A stretch of 64,000 bases of DNA, taken from positions 62,001-126,000 of the forward strand of contig CAZUDV010000004.1 of the NCBI GenBank assembly GCA_964619555.1. The letters run 5' to 3'. Position 1 is the stretch's first letter. The number at the start of each line of letters is the position of its first letter. This DNA is from JAGOPY01 sp964619555. Lineage in GTDB: Bacteria; Bacteroidota; Bacteroidia; Bacteroidales; JAGOPY01. The notes beneath the pieces were generated by a model. That model saw only the letters and a list, made by a program, of their open reading frames with translations, searched no databases and had not been told where the DNA came from. A program made the translations under genes and the position numbers. This document shows, in pieces, positions 34,294 through 42,825 of this stretch.

Positions 34294-34510
34294 ATAAAAT
34301 CAACCATCTAACAGGGGACATGCATAAGAGGCCGTTTTAATATTGATGGTTAAAATGATTTGAATTCCTGGAATGAAATTTCAGTGATTAACCTCCAACA
34401 GCAACCAAGCTGAAATTCTAATGTGCTGATTTCTGTTTCCGAATAAAATTGTAGTACAAGTCTGTTTTTACTGTTTTTTTCGTATCTGTTCCTACATAGA
34501 CGCGGAATAT

Positions 34511-34546
34511 AAAAATCGTACTACGACTATAGTGGTCCTACGATTT
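34511..34546. repeat. REP-like palindrome, copy 2 (degenerate)
   Basis: AAAAATCGTACTACG, centre ACTATAGT, then GGTCCTACGATTTT. The right arm has diverged (GTCCTAC for GTAGTAC). It lies in the spacer upstream of ferritin. Confidence 0.85.
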
Positions 34547-34567
34547 TCTTGGCGATCTCAAAAAAAC

Positions 34568-34607
34568 AATTGAACATTTTAACATTATAACAGTTTAACA
34601 GTTAAAC
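34568..34607. repeat. Degenerate octamer array upstream of ferritin
   Basis: Five 8-base units in register: AATTGAAC, ATTTTAAC, ATTATAAC, AGTTTAAC, AGTTAAAC. It shares the TTGAAC core with the octamer array at 2629-2660 and ends about 26 bases before a -7-like box. Confidence 0.6.
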
Positions 34608-34632
34608 ATTTCATCCCTGAGAGACTTATAAG

Positions 34633-34640
34633 TATCTTTG
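34633..34640 (+). promoter_or_regulatory. Putative -7 box TATCTTTG upstream of ferritin
   Basis: A perfect match to TAnnTTTG, 26 bases before the ferritin ATG at 34667. I see no convincing -33 TTTG. Confidence 0.45.
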
Positions 34641-34666
34641 AAAAATAACTATTAATCACAACCAAT

Positions 34667-35188
34667 ATGATATCCAAGAAAATCGAAAAATCGATCAACG
34701 AACAGATCAAGAAAGAAGAATACTCCTCACGGCTATACCTGGCCATGGCCTCATGGTGCCATGCCAACGGATACCCGGGCGCTGCAGCGTTCCTGTATAA
34801 GCATTCCGACGAAGAGCGGATGCACCAGCTCAAGTTCTTCCATTACCTGAACGACCGGAATGGTTATGCAGTCCTGGAACCGATTGAACAGCCCCCGTTC
34901 AAGTTCAAAACACTGCAGGAAATGTTCAGGGATATCCTTAAGCACGAAGAATTCATCACGGCTTCCATCAACCAACTCTATCATCTGAGCATAACTGAAA
35001 AGGATTATACTACCGCCAATTTCCTGCAGTGGTTCATTACCGAGCAACTGGAAGAAGAGAACCTGGTGAATGGGATACTTGATCAGATGAACCTGGTAGG
35101 GACCGATAAGGCCGGGTTATTCCATATTGACAAGGAACTGGGCGGTAAAGCAGGACCGGCAGCAGCTTCCGAAGGGGGTGCTGCATAG
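34667..35188 (+). CDS. ftnA: Non-haem ferritin
   Basis: 173-aa bacterial ferritin. Four-helix bundle with ferroxidase ligands visible: INEQIKKEEYSSRLYLAMASWC (first Glu), YKHSDEERMHQLKFFHYLND (Glu-x-x-His site), and FLQWFITEQLEEENLVNGILD (Glu and Gln). Helix spacing and length match FtnA-type ferritins of anaerobes; an Ala/Gly-rich tail (GKAGPAAASEGGAA) is extra. It stores iron and detoxifies Fe2+ with peroxide in the cytosol. No Fur box was recognised. Confidence 0.93.
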   Translation: MISKKIEKSINEQIKKEEYSSRLYLAMASWCHANGYPGAAAFLYKHSDEERMHQLKFFHYLNDRNGYAVLEPIEQPPFKFKTLQEMFRDILKHEEFITASINQLYHLSITEKDYTTANFLQWFITEQLEEENLVNGILDQMNLVGTDKAGLFHIDKELGGKAGPAAASEGGAA

Positions 35189-35285
35189 CCATCCTTCATC
35201 TTGCGTTACACAGGGAAGATCTTCTTGTATTACGGTGAAAAGCACATTATTTCACACGGAGTTCATCACGGCACTCCAAAGAGAG

Positions 35286-35858
35286 TTATTTATCCTTAAC
35301 CATGCTTTGAATTTCCAGTTCCAGCTGGCGGTACCATTCCTCTCCGAATTTCCGTACCAGCGCTGATTTCAGGAATTTATACAACGGGATGCCTTCGCGG
35401 CTTCCCTTTTTAAGGGCCGGTTTGCAGATGTTCCACTTATGGTAGTTCACTGCGGTGAATTCTTCATATTCCGTTATTCTGACAGGGTAAAGATGACAGG
35501 AAACCGGTTTACGGAACCGGGTCTTCTGGTGGAGGAATGCTTTTTCGATGGCACAATAAGCAATACCGTTGTCGAAGTTAGTGAAGGCGCACTCACCGTC
35601 ATTAATCAGTGGTGTGACAAATTTCCCGAGAATATCGTAATCAAAGACCCCGGATGTTTCCACCGTCCGGATACCGCTTTCCGTCATGAAGGGTTTTATT
35701 TTATAAAGGTCATCCTCGAGGATTGAGATTTCGTATTCTTCCAGCGGGGCCCCGGCATCGCCTCCAACGCAACAGGAGCCGAGGCATTTGGGCAGGTTGC
35801 AGCAGAAATGGACCAGGTAGAGGTCATCGGAGACGGAGGTATGGTCAATCAGGATCAT
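35286..35858 (-). CDS. DUF3109 family protein
   Basis: 190-aa cytosolic protein of DUF3109, with conserved cysteines: FCCNLPKCLGSCCVGGDAGAPL at residues ~18-39, then DGECAFTNFDNGIAYCAIEKAF and RKPVSCHLYPVRI. The eight-Cys pattern resembles the YkgJ-type metal-binding fold and suggests a zinc or iron-sulfur site; function is unknown. A run of ten G lies 18 bases upstream of its start and is followed by a 12-mer repeat array. Confidence 0.85.
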   Translation of the reverse strand: MILIDHTSVSDDLYLVHFCCNLPKCLGSCCVGGDAGAPLEEYEISILEDDLYKIKPFMTESGIRTVETSGVFDYDILGKFVTPLINDGECAFTNFDNGIAYCAIEKAFLHQKTRFRKPVSCHLYPVRITEYEEFTAVNYHKWNICKPALKKGSREGIPLYKFLKSALVRKFGEEWYRQLELEIQSMVKDK

Positions 35859-35884
35859 AAGATCATTCGTTGGGAGGGGGGGGG

Positions 35885-35920
35885 GACCTCACAGGTCACC
35901 TCACAGGTCACCTGTGAGGT
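35885..35920. repeat. 12-mer array A (two direct, one inverted copy)
   Basis: ACCTCACAGGTC twice, then the inverted copy ACCTGTGAGGT, so the second and third copies form a perfect 11-bp stem. It lies between the DUF3109 start and the end of the next T9SS gene, after a G10 tract (35876-35885). The same 12-mer occurs at 40187-40222, 49099-49146 and 62219-62254. Confidence 0.9.
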
Positions 35921-35942
35921 TGGTTGGCAAATATAACACTCT

Positions 35943-38588
35943 TTAATCTCTCACCACTGATATCTTCCTCGAAACCATTGAATTTTCAGTCGTCAGCGTT
36001 AAAATGTACATGCCCTCTGGTAATCCCTTAAGATTCAACGATTCAGAAAAGGTTGTCGTATCTGGCCTATTGATGAGGGTAACCAAAAGTCTCCTGCCGT
36101 CCAGTGTTTGCAAAGTCAATTCTGCTGTTGTTCTCTCCGCCAGTTCATATTCCACTGTGACCAATTCGGTTACGGGATTCGGATAGATGTCAAATCGAAG
36201 AATTATCCCTGAGTCATTCTCCTTTATCCCGGGTCCCTGCCCCTGTCCGATCAACAATCCCAGATTTCTCAACGTATTATAGGCAGTGCTTTCTTCCAAG
36301 GATGATATTAATGCAGAAAATGCAAGCAATACTTGTTTCAGAGGCCCGTGAACCACGACCGGGTTCAGCAGATTGCTTTCAAATTCAGAAAGCACACCAA
36401 TTTCAGCAATGGTTCCGTCCGTATTGATCTTTGCCATCGAAATCCGGAAGGAATTGAGTATAGTTTGATCCATCCAGGCTGCCAAATAATGTTCGCCCGT
36501 GAATGAGAGGCTGACATTAAACTGGTCACGCAGGGCATTGCTCACCACCAGGGGCTGTGGATCCAGAACCGTCATTGCCGGATCGAAGCGAATTCCATAG
36601 ATATCATAGGCCCGTGGAACCCCTGCATGCCAGCAGGCCATTAAATTGGTCCCATCGAAGGCTACGGTCGGATCCAACATAGTCAATTCACTGCTGACAG
36701 CAATAGCAACGCCGTCGCCATCCAGCACATTGCCGTCGGTTGCAACCCGGCCGGCATAAATATTCGTCCTGCTGCCGGAGCGAAAATCCCCCCAGATCAC
36801 CACATACTGGTTTCCGGCAAATACCACATCAGAATAAGCCTGATCATTATCCACTGTACAAATCGGAAAGCCGTTTTGCTGAACGACCGATCCATCAGCA
36901 TGAATGATTGCACCATAAATATCCAGCTGGCCTGACCGGCCATCAGTCCAGGTTACCAACCAGTTGAGGGAATCCGTGGCAACGACAGGAGCTACCTTCA
37001 TACCCAGGTCATCGCATATCATAAAAGGTTCATCCAGGAGAGTGCCTTCCGGGCTCATTCGGGCTCCTTTGAGAGTCCGCCCATATATCCAGACCAATAA
37101 ATAATTCGTGCCATTGAAGGCCGCAGATGGCTCGCCGCACCATCCGTTTTCGTCCCCAGAGGCAACTTCTATCGCCTCCGGATCCAAAACTGTGCCTCCG
37201 TCATTGATCCTTGCGCTGAAAATACTTCCGATATTATTGTATCTTGTATCGCACCAAACGGCAAGATAGTTTGTCCCGTCGAATGCCAGATCGATATCGT
37301 ATTGGGCATTATACCCTTTGGAAATGATCATGCCGTCAGGATCGAGGATTAGGCCGGAAGGATTAAACCTGGTACCATAGATATCGCTTGTCTGACTTTC
37401 ATTTATCCATGTAACCAGGGCATTTGTGCCGCTGAATGCCACGGCGGATTCAGGAGAATGGGGATTTCCGGCAGAAAAAGCAATCCCTTCGTCGTCGAGA
37501 ACAGTGCCGTTGCCTGCCACTCTTTTAGCAAGTCCGTCATAAGTATCATTATTGCTCCTGGTGTATGTTACGAAAAAATCAGCATCCATGGCAGTGACAT
37601 CAGGTTGATAACACGCTGCTTCGGGATCTGCTGCGATCGGGATCCCGTTGATATCCATGAGTGCGCCATTGTTGTTCACCCTTGCGCCATGGATCCTGGT
37701 AGGCGAACCAGACTGATACTCCTCCCAAACCATGAAATACTGAGTTCCTCCCCAGGTTATTCGCGGATTTTCCTGGTTATTGAAGAGCGTAACAATACCG
37801 ATACCATTGGTGTGAGACAAGGAGCCGTTGGTTTTCAGGAACGTTCCATATATATCCTTACTTAATCCACGCTGGTCAGCCCAGACAATAAAATAGCGCG
37901 AGCCGTCAAAGCCGATTGCCGGATTATTTTGCCAGCCTGACTGGGTGCACAAAGCCAGCCCATCGGGGGTGCCAACAGTCCCGGAACCGGAGACGAAAGT
38001 ACCATAAATGTCGTAATTGGTACCCGACCGTCTGTCGGCCCAGGCAACAAAAAAATTGCCTTCCGCAGAACCTATGGCAGGCAAAGTCTGCAGATCATTT
38101 GCCGTACTGACAGCAAATCCTCCGGGATCGAGCACTTCACCGTCCGAACGGACTATTGAAGCATAGATATCGGTTCCTGATTCACTGCCATTCCGCTCAT
38201 CTTCCCAGGCAACCATGAAGATATCGCCATTGCTTGAAACAACGGGCCTACGCTGGATGGCTGCCGTACCGCATATCAGGATTCCGGCGGGATCGAGGAG
38301 ATTTCCGGATGCATCCAGACGTGCTCCATATATATCTATATCGAAAGTCGACCTGGTATCTGCCCATACGGCCAGGAACACACTGCCGTTGAAGGCAATG
38401 GAAGGGGAAACCTGTTCGAATGGGGCTAAATTGAGGATGTTTTGCTGGTTGATGGGAAATTCTCCCGTTGGAAACAGATATTCAACTGGCGTATTCTTTT
38501 CTGAAATATCTCTTTTCTGCGACCATCCCGGGTACTGAACGGATAAGGCCAGGGCAATTATAAGTGACAGAAAAAATCTCTTTTCCAT
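35943..38588 (-). CDS. Secreted ~13-repeat protein with T9SS sorting domain
   Basis: 881 aa with signal MEKRFFLSLIIALALSVQYPGWSQ. Residues ~75-760 contain about 13 repeats of 50-60 aa with the core DIYGARLDASGNLLDPAGI followed by a W-x-D-x-R/S motif (VWADTRSTFDIDIYG, AWEDERNGSESGTDIYA, AWADRRSGTNYDIYG). These are likely two beta-propellers or a long beta-solenoid. The C-terminus (FDIYPNPVTELVTVEYEL ... GLPEGMYILTLTTENSMVSRK) is a T9SS type A sorting domain. Surface or secreted; binding function is more likely than catalysis. Confidence 0.85.
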   Translation of the reverse strand: MEKRFFLSLIIALALSVQYPGWSQKRDISEKNTPVEYLFPTGEFPINQQNILNLAPFEQVSPSIAFNGSVFLAVWADTRSTFDIDIYGARLDASGNLLDPAGILICGTAAIQRRPVVSSNGDIFMVAWEDERNGSESGTDIYASIVRSDGEVLDPGGFAVSTANDLQTLPAIGSAEGNFFVAWADRRSGTNYDIYGTFVSGSGTVGTPDGLALCTQSGWQNNPAIGFDGSRYFIVWADQRGLSKDIYGTFLKTNGSLSHTNGIGIVTLFNNQENPRITWGGTQYFMVWEEYQSGSPTRIHGARVNNNGALMDINGIPIAADPEAACYQPDVTAMDADFFVTYTRSNNDTYDGLAKRVAGNGTVLDDEGIAFSAGNPHSPESAVAFSGTNALVTWINESQTSDIYGTRFNPSGLILDPDGMIISKGYNAQYDIDLAFDGTNYLAVWCDTRYNNIGSIFSARINDGGTVLDPEAIEVASGDENGWCGEPSAAFNGTNYLLVWIYGRTLKGARMSPEGTLLDEPFMICDDLGMKVAPVVATDSLNWLVTWTDGRSGQLDIYGAIIHADGSVVQQNGFPICTVDNDQAYSDVVFAGNQYVVIWGDFRSGSRTNIYAGRVATDGNVLDGDGVAIAVSSELTMLDPTVAFDGTNLMACWHAGVPRAYDIYGIRFDPAMTVLDPQPLVVSNALRDQFNVSLSFTGEHYLAAWMDQTILNSFRISMAKINTDGTIAEIGVLSEFESNLLNPVVVHGPLKQVLLAFSALISSLEESTAYNTLRNLGLLIGQGQGPGIKENDSGIILRFDIYPNPVTELVTVEYELAERTTAELTLQTLDGRRLLVTLINRPDTTTFSESLNLKGLPEGMYILTLTTENSMVSRKISVVRD

Positions 38589-38750
38589 TTTTCGTTAGGT
38601 TAGAAGAACGTAGATAAATGATTTCAAATTATTTATCCGGATATAGTCACATCCGGCAACAGTCGATAAAATTAAATAAAATTAATCGCCTCCCATTGAT
38701 CAGCAATCTGGTTTTTAAACGGAGGATGGTGATAAAGAGTGATATTATCC

Positions 38751-38758
38751 TATTTTTG
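38751..38758 (+). promoter_or_regulatory. Putative -7 box TATTTTTG
   Basis: Matches TAnnTTTG 21 bases before the start of the next plus-strand gene at 38779. Very AT-rich context reduces the weight of the match. Confidence 0.35.
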
Positions 38759-38778
38759 TTTGATTATAATTACTGTAA

Positions 38779-40182
38779 ATGGATTGCCGGGGATTATTTT
38801 ATTTTGCTGTATTATTTCTGATACTGGCCATGACGTCAAGGGCCCAGTACGGGTCATTCGGGCTGACAGATGCCCGGCAACTGGGGCTTGGCAATACGTA
38901 TGTGTCCAATTCCAGGGAGTTGTATGCTGCCGGTAAGAATCCTTCACTCCTTGCCTTTTCTGCCTATGACCGCAAGGTCGACCTGCTTTTTCCCAATTTG
39001 TCGGCCAGGGCCTACAATATAAACAGGGTATCGGATTTCTTCAACGACTTCTTTTCACAAGAACCGCTGGATTTGATATCAGGAATTGATGGATCGATGA
39101 TCAAAAGAGCGTTTGAAAACAATGGGAGATTATACCTGGGCTTACAGATTGGCTTTATATCCGTTGGATACACACCTGGTGCGAAAGCAGGTTCCTTTTC
39201 CTTTGCTATGAAAGATTACATCAATGGGCTGATTCAATTGCCAAAAAGCATTATGGAGTATTCCAGCGGGGACATTAACTATTCCGGTATATATTTTCAG
39301 GATTTTCGATTCAGGAGTTCCTGGACAAGGGCATATGAACTATCCTGGGGTAAGGCATTCACCATCGGGAAAAATTCAGGGATACAGGCTGTTTATGCAG
39401 GAGTCGGGGTGAAATACCTGGTAGGATTTATATACCATGATATTGAATTTTCCGGGGGGGTCGGTTATGCCGATGAACAGGGGATCTTTTCAGGAACCTA
39501 TACGGCCAGTTCATTGAGTGCTTATTCGGAAGATATTGATATCAGTAATTCGTTCGAAGGGCAGGAAGTGATCAGCCATGTACCGTTCATGGCTCCTGTT
39601 GGGAGGGGATTTTCGATGGATGCCGGGATAATGGTATTGCTCGATCCGGGAGTCAAGGCGGCGGTTTCCATTACCGATGCGGGGATTATTAACTGGGAAG
39701 GGAGAACAAAAAAGACCCTGGTAAGCGGGGTTATCAGACTGGACAGCAATATTTCGATAGAAGATATAGATAGCCTGTCAAAACAGATCAGAATTGAAAA
39801 AGAGACCTATGATGATTTTCGAACCAGTCCTGCCGGTGCTTTACATGTTGGATTTTCATTCATGATAGAGAGATTCGTCAGGAATTTTCCTGGTGCAATG
39901 AACATAGCTGTGGAATTGCACCAGGGTTTTGCCAAATCATTGGAAAATCCGGAGCAGCCACGGTTAGCCATGGGAATTGACTGGAAACCGGGGAGAAAAT
40001 GGCCGGTACTGCTTACAGGATTGACGAATGGTTTACAGGGAGGAGTGGCCTGGTCGGTTGGCATCGGATACGAGTTAAAATTTCTGGAGATATATATTTC
40101 TTCGCCGAATATTCTCCCAAGAATTGAGAATTCTGATTTTCAAACTTTATCTCTTTCGGCCTGCTGGCATTTTGTTAAGTGA
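38779..40182 (+). CDS. DUF5723-like outer-membrane barrel protein
   Basis: 467 aa with signal LFYFAVLFLILAMTSRAQ. Begins YGSFGLTDARQLGLGNTYVSNSRELYAAGKNPSLLAFS, the opening of the FadL/DUF5723-type proteins (TxxARxxGLG ... NP), then an extended beta-barrel with aromatic girdle strands and an aromatic-rich end (TLSLSACWHFVK). Related proteins sit in the outer membrane; some carry hydrophobic compounds, but substrate is unknown here. Family assignment is from pattern only. Confidence 0.7.
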   Translation: MDCRGLFYFAVLFLILAMTSRAQYGSFGLTDARQLGLGNTYVSNSRELYAAGKNPSLLAFSAYDRKVDLLFPNLSARAYNINRVSDFFNDFFSQEPLDLISGIDGSMIKRAFENNGRLYLGLQIGFISVGYTPGAKAGSFSFAMKDYINGLIQLPKSIMEYSSGDINYSGIYFQDFRFRSSWTRAYELSWGKAFTIGKNSGIQAVYAGVGVKYLVGFIYHDIEFSGGVGYADEQGIFSGTYTASSLSAYSEDIDISNSFEGQEVISHVPFMAPVGRGFSMDAGIMVLLDPGVKAAVSITDAGIINWEGRTKKTLVSGVIRLDSNISIEDIDSLSKQIRIEKETYDDFRTSPAGALHVGFSFMIERFVRNFPGAMNIAVELHQGFAKSLENPEQPRLAMGIDWKPGRKWPVLLTGLTNGLQGGVAWSVGIGYELKFLEIYISSPNILPRIENSDFQTLSLSACWHFVK

Positions 40183-40186
40183 CCCC

Positions 40187-40222
40187 ACCTCACAGGTGAC
40201 CTCACAGGTGACCTCACAGGTC
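40187..40222. repeat. 12-mer array B (three direct copies)
   Basis: ACCTCACAGGTG at 40187-40198 and 40199-40210, then ACCTCACAGGTC at 40211-40222. It begins five bases after the barrel gene stop and runs into the 3' end of uridine kinase, whose stop (40214-40216) lies in the third copy. Confidence 0.9.
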
Positions 40223-40831
40223 CTGCTGAATCTTCCAGTTTATCCTTGAAACCAGCAGATCTATGGCAACCTCATTCTCTCCTCCCTGGGGGATGATCAG
40301 ATCGGCATATCGTTTTGAAGGTTCAATAAACTGGAGGTGCATGGGTTTGACAAAGTTGTCGTAATGGGTTAGTACCGTATTGACCGAACGGCCGCGTTCC
40401 AGGATGTCGCGCTGGATGATTCGCATCAACCGGTCATCTGCATCGGCATCCACAAAGACCTTTACATTGAAACGGTTTCTTAGTTCCGGCTGAGTGAGGA
40501 TCAGGATTCCTTCCACCAGGATGACCCGTTTCGGTTCGACGCGGATGGTTTCCGGTTTCCTTGCACATTCGACATATGAATAAGTAGGCATATGAACAGG
40601 TTGTCCGCTGATCAGGGTATCCAGATCCCTGATCAGGAGATCCCATTCGATAGAGTCCGGGTGGTCGAAATTGATCTGTTTCTTTTCGGAGGGAGTCAGA
40701 TGGCTGTTATCCCAGTAATAGGCATCTTGGTACATAATAGAAACAGCCTTTTGAGGAAGACCCTGGATAATTTTATTAACGACAGTTGTTTTTCCGGATC
40801 CAGAACCTCCGGCGATTCCAATGACAAGCAT
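40214..40831 (-). CDS. udk: Uridine kinase
   Basis: 205 aa. Walker A is GIAGGSGSGKTTVVNKI; then MYQDAYYWDNSHLTPSEKKQINFDHPDSIEWDLL, the uridine kinase nucleoside-binding region, VILVEGILIL, and VFVDADADDRLMRIIQRDILERGR with the lid. Phosphorylates uridine and cytidine in pyrimidine salvage. The final codons (IQQDL-stop) are encoded by the 12-mer repeat, so the C-terminal end has probably been remade by repeat insertion. Confidence 0.95.
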   Translation of the reverse strand: MLVIGIAGGSGSGKTTVVNKIIQGLPQKAVSIMYQDAYYWDNSHLTPSEKKQINFDHPDSIEWDLLIRDLDTLISGQPVHMPTYSYVECARKPETIRVEPKRVILVEGILILTQPELRNRFNVKVFVDADADDRLMRIIQRDILERGRSVNTVLTHYDNFVKPMHLQFIEPSKRYADLIIPQGGENEVAIDLLVSRINWKIQQDL

Positions 40832-40867
40832 ACAGCTGATTTTGTGCGAAGTTAGGGAAAATGGTTT

Positions 40868-40905
40868 AAAAGTCGTACTACCACTATAGTCATAGTACGA
40901 TTTTT
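40868..40905. repeat. REP-like palindrome, copy 3
   Basis: AAAAGTCGTACTACC, centre ACTATAGT, right arm CATAGTACGATTTTT. It lies in the spacer between the divergent uridine kinase and T9SS genes. Confidence 0.88.
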
Positions 40906-40961
40906 GAAAAATCCAATATTTTGATTTTTTCTACTTTTACAAATTATTAATCTTATCCTAT

Positions 40962-41783
40962 ATGCTGCTGTCCTTGAAGTATTTTCTCCTATGCACCGGG
41001 TTCTTTGGTCATTTAATGATTACACATTGCCAGATCCCTGCGAATTGGACTATCGATGAAGTGAATCCTGGTGAAGATGTTATAATCCAGTCGGATGGCG
41101 CATTATTTACGGAAGGATCCAAATCCTGCCATATACAATTGACCGACGGATTCACTCCTTATCTTATTTCGGATATTTTTTTTGTACTGCCAGGTTTTGA
41201 TTACCGGTTTTCAATCGATGTCATGGATAACGACTCCGCCGGCCAGGTGAAAGTTTATGCTGATTTCTACGATGCTTATGGATTTAATGTTTTTGGAGAG
41301 CCGCCCGTCTTTTCAGTTGATACAAATATCTGGCAAACAATTGCATGGAAGGGGACAATTCCGGCCCAGGCCGTGGTCGGGTATATTTTGATAAAGTTTT
41401 ACTGCCAGCCGGAACTCTATACTTTTACTGATCCAGCCGATATATGGCTTGATAATATTCAATTCCTGGAAGGTGAGGGAAATAATCTTGTCACGAATGG
41501 AGGATTCGAAGACTGGGTGGTAGGAACCTCAGATTTAAATACAATTGAGCATACTTTCATCATCTATCCCAATCCCGCCAAGGATTTTACAAATATCAAA
41601 GCTCCTGACGAATTCAAGTACATAACCTTAACTGACCTGGCTGGCAGACCTTTATTCGAAATTCAGTCCAGGAATTCTCAGAATCAAACAATCTCATTAA
41701 CAGATCTGGAAAGCGGTATGTATATCATTACTCTTACCTTTCTAGATAATAACCAGATTTCGAGACTGTTGTTCAGATTTTAA
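40962..41783 (+). CDS. Secreted carbohydrate-binding-like protein with T9SS sorting domain
   Basis: 273 aa with signal MLLSLKYFLLCTGFFGHLMITHCQ. The first ~185 residues resemble a CBM4/9-type jelly roll: WTIDEVNPGEDVIIQSDGAL, SCHIQLTDGFTPYLISDIFFVLPGFDYRFSIDV, and later NIWQTIAWKGTIPAQAVVGYI ending in IWLDNIQFLEG and NLVTNGGFEDW. The C-terminus (FIIYPNPAKDFTNIKA ... LESGMYIITLTFLDNN) is a T9SS sorting domain. It probably binds a polysaccharide at the cell surface; no catalytic domain is seen. Confidence 0.78.
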   Translation: MLLSLKYFLLCTGFFGHLMITHCQIPANWTIDEVNPGEDVIIQSDGALFTEGSKSCHIQLTDGFTPYLISDIFFVLPGFDYRFSIDVMDNDSAGQVKVYADFYDAYGFNVFGEPPVFSVDTNIWQTIAWKGTIPAQAVVGYILIKFYCQPELYTFTDPADIWLDNIQFLEGEGNNLVTNGGFEDWVVGTSDLNTIEHTFIIYPNPAKDFTNIKAPDEFKYITLTDLAGRPLFEIQSRNSQNQTISLTDLESGMYIITLTFLDNNQISRLLFRF

Positions 41784-41796
41784 TATTATTGTACCT

Positions 41797-42081
41797 TTAA
41801 CCGAGCATTGCCTGGTATTCAGGATGACTATCTATGTAATGGGTGGTATATGAGCAGTAAGATCTCACTAAATATCCTTTTTCCAGGGCAAATTCCAGTG
41901 CTGTCTTTGCCATTGTACCAGCAATCCCCCTGCCTTCATAAGCCGGTGGCACTTCTGTATGTATAATAAGAAAAAGATCTGATTTAAGAGTATAAATAAG
42001 TACAGCTTTATCACCAGGCAATTCCACCTCAAACCGGTGATTTAATTCGTTGTGAATTACTTTATAGTCAAAACCTGTCAT
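41797..42081 (-). CDS. Small GNAT-like acetyltransferase (YjdJ/Gcn5_CG type)
   Basis: 94-aa protein: beta strands FEVELPGDKAVLIYTL and LFLIIHTEVPPAYEGRGIAGTMAKTALEFALEKGYL. The EGRGIAGTMAKTAL segment is the acetyl-CoA pyrophosphate loop, and SYCSYTTHYIDSHPEY fits the conserved SYTxxYIxxHPEY ending of the family. Substrate is unknown. It follows the T9SS gene tail to tail. Confidence 0.85.
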   Translation of the reverse strand: MTGFDYKVIHNELNHRFEVELPGDKAVLIYTLKSDLFLIIHTEVPPAYEGRGIAGTMAKTALEFALEKGYLVRSYCSYTTHYIDSHPEYQAMLG

Positions 42082-42105
42082 TAATATAGCATAAATTAAG
42101 ACTTA

Positions 42106-42702
42106 TCAGTCATCATTTAGTTCAAATTCGATTTTCCAGACACCGCGCAAATCTCCAAGTTGATAACCGGTAGCCATATCTTCAGGGTATCTTGATTTGA
42201 TGAAATTATAATCTTCCGGATCCATTGTTTTACCAGGTTCACCGTGGCAAAGAAGGCACATCGGATTTTTAATTACAATCGGTGCATAAAAGACGATATT
42301 TTCACCTTCTATTTCCAGGTGGGGTTGAAGCGTAATGCTGTCAGCCAATTGGATTCGGTATTGCTCAAGGACGATTATATCGAGTCGGTCGGGCCTATTG
42401 GTCGGATTGCGGAATTTCATGGAAGTCCTGCTGATCTTGGCATTTTGAAGTATTGAAAGTGAGTCGATTAATGGACTCGCATTCAGGTGGCAATAACCTG
42501 CGGCGTATCTGATACCACCTTCCTGTAATGCTGAAGATAATTCGGCGGATAATGCCTGGAAACTTTGCTGCATAATGCTATTTCCTTGATTAATATATTT
42601 TGCCTGTTCGGTTTCATGGAGATGAATTTTTTTACCTGAGCGGTCGCATGAAATAAACAGAAAAATTAAAACAATGCTAAATATGATATTTGCTGAATTC
42701 AT
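42106..42702 (-). CDS. DUF3365 (Tll0287-like) haem-binding lipoprotein
   Basis: 198 aa with lipoprotein signal MNSANIIFSIVLIFLFISCDRSG. The body has DUF3365 features: IMQQSFQALSAELSSALQEGG, YCHLNASPLIDSLS, and NIVFYAPIVIKNPMCLLCHGEPGKTMDPEDY, where CxxCH would bind haem c. C-terminal QLGDLRGVWKIEF is also typical. Periplasmic redox or gas sensor is plausible. 24 bases upstream of the GNAT start on the same strand. Confidence 0.85.
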   Translation of the reverse strand: MNSANIIFSIVLIFLFISCDRSGKKIHLHETEQAKYINQGNSIMQQSFQALSAELSSALQEGGIRYAAGYCHLNASPLIDSLSILQNAKISRTSMKFRNPTNRPDRLDIIVLEQYRIQLADSITLQPHLEIEGENIVFYAPIVIKNPMCLLCHGEPGKTMDPEDYNFIKSRYPEDMATGYQLGDLRGVWKIEFELNDD

Positions 42703-42730
42703 GTTGGAGGATTTGGTACAAAATAATTCA

Positions 42731-42768
42731 AAATCGTACTATCATTATAGTGGTAGTACATAAATTTT
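42731..42768. repeat. REP-like palindrome, copy 4 (left flank of RAYT)
   Basis: AAATCGTACTATC, centre ATTATAGT, right arm GGTAGTACATAAATTT. It is in the spacer between the DUF3365 gene start and the REP-associated transposase, 57 bases before the latter. Confidence 0.85.
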
Positions 42769-42825
42769 TTAACAGACCGGGTATATTTTAGAAATTTCCG
42801 GATAAACCAAATAAAAGGAGGACTT

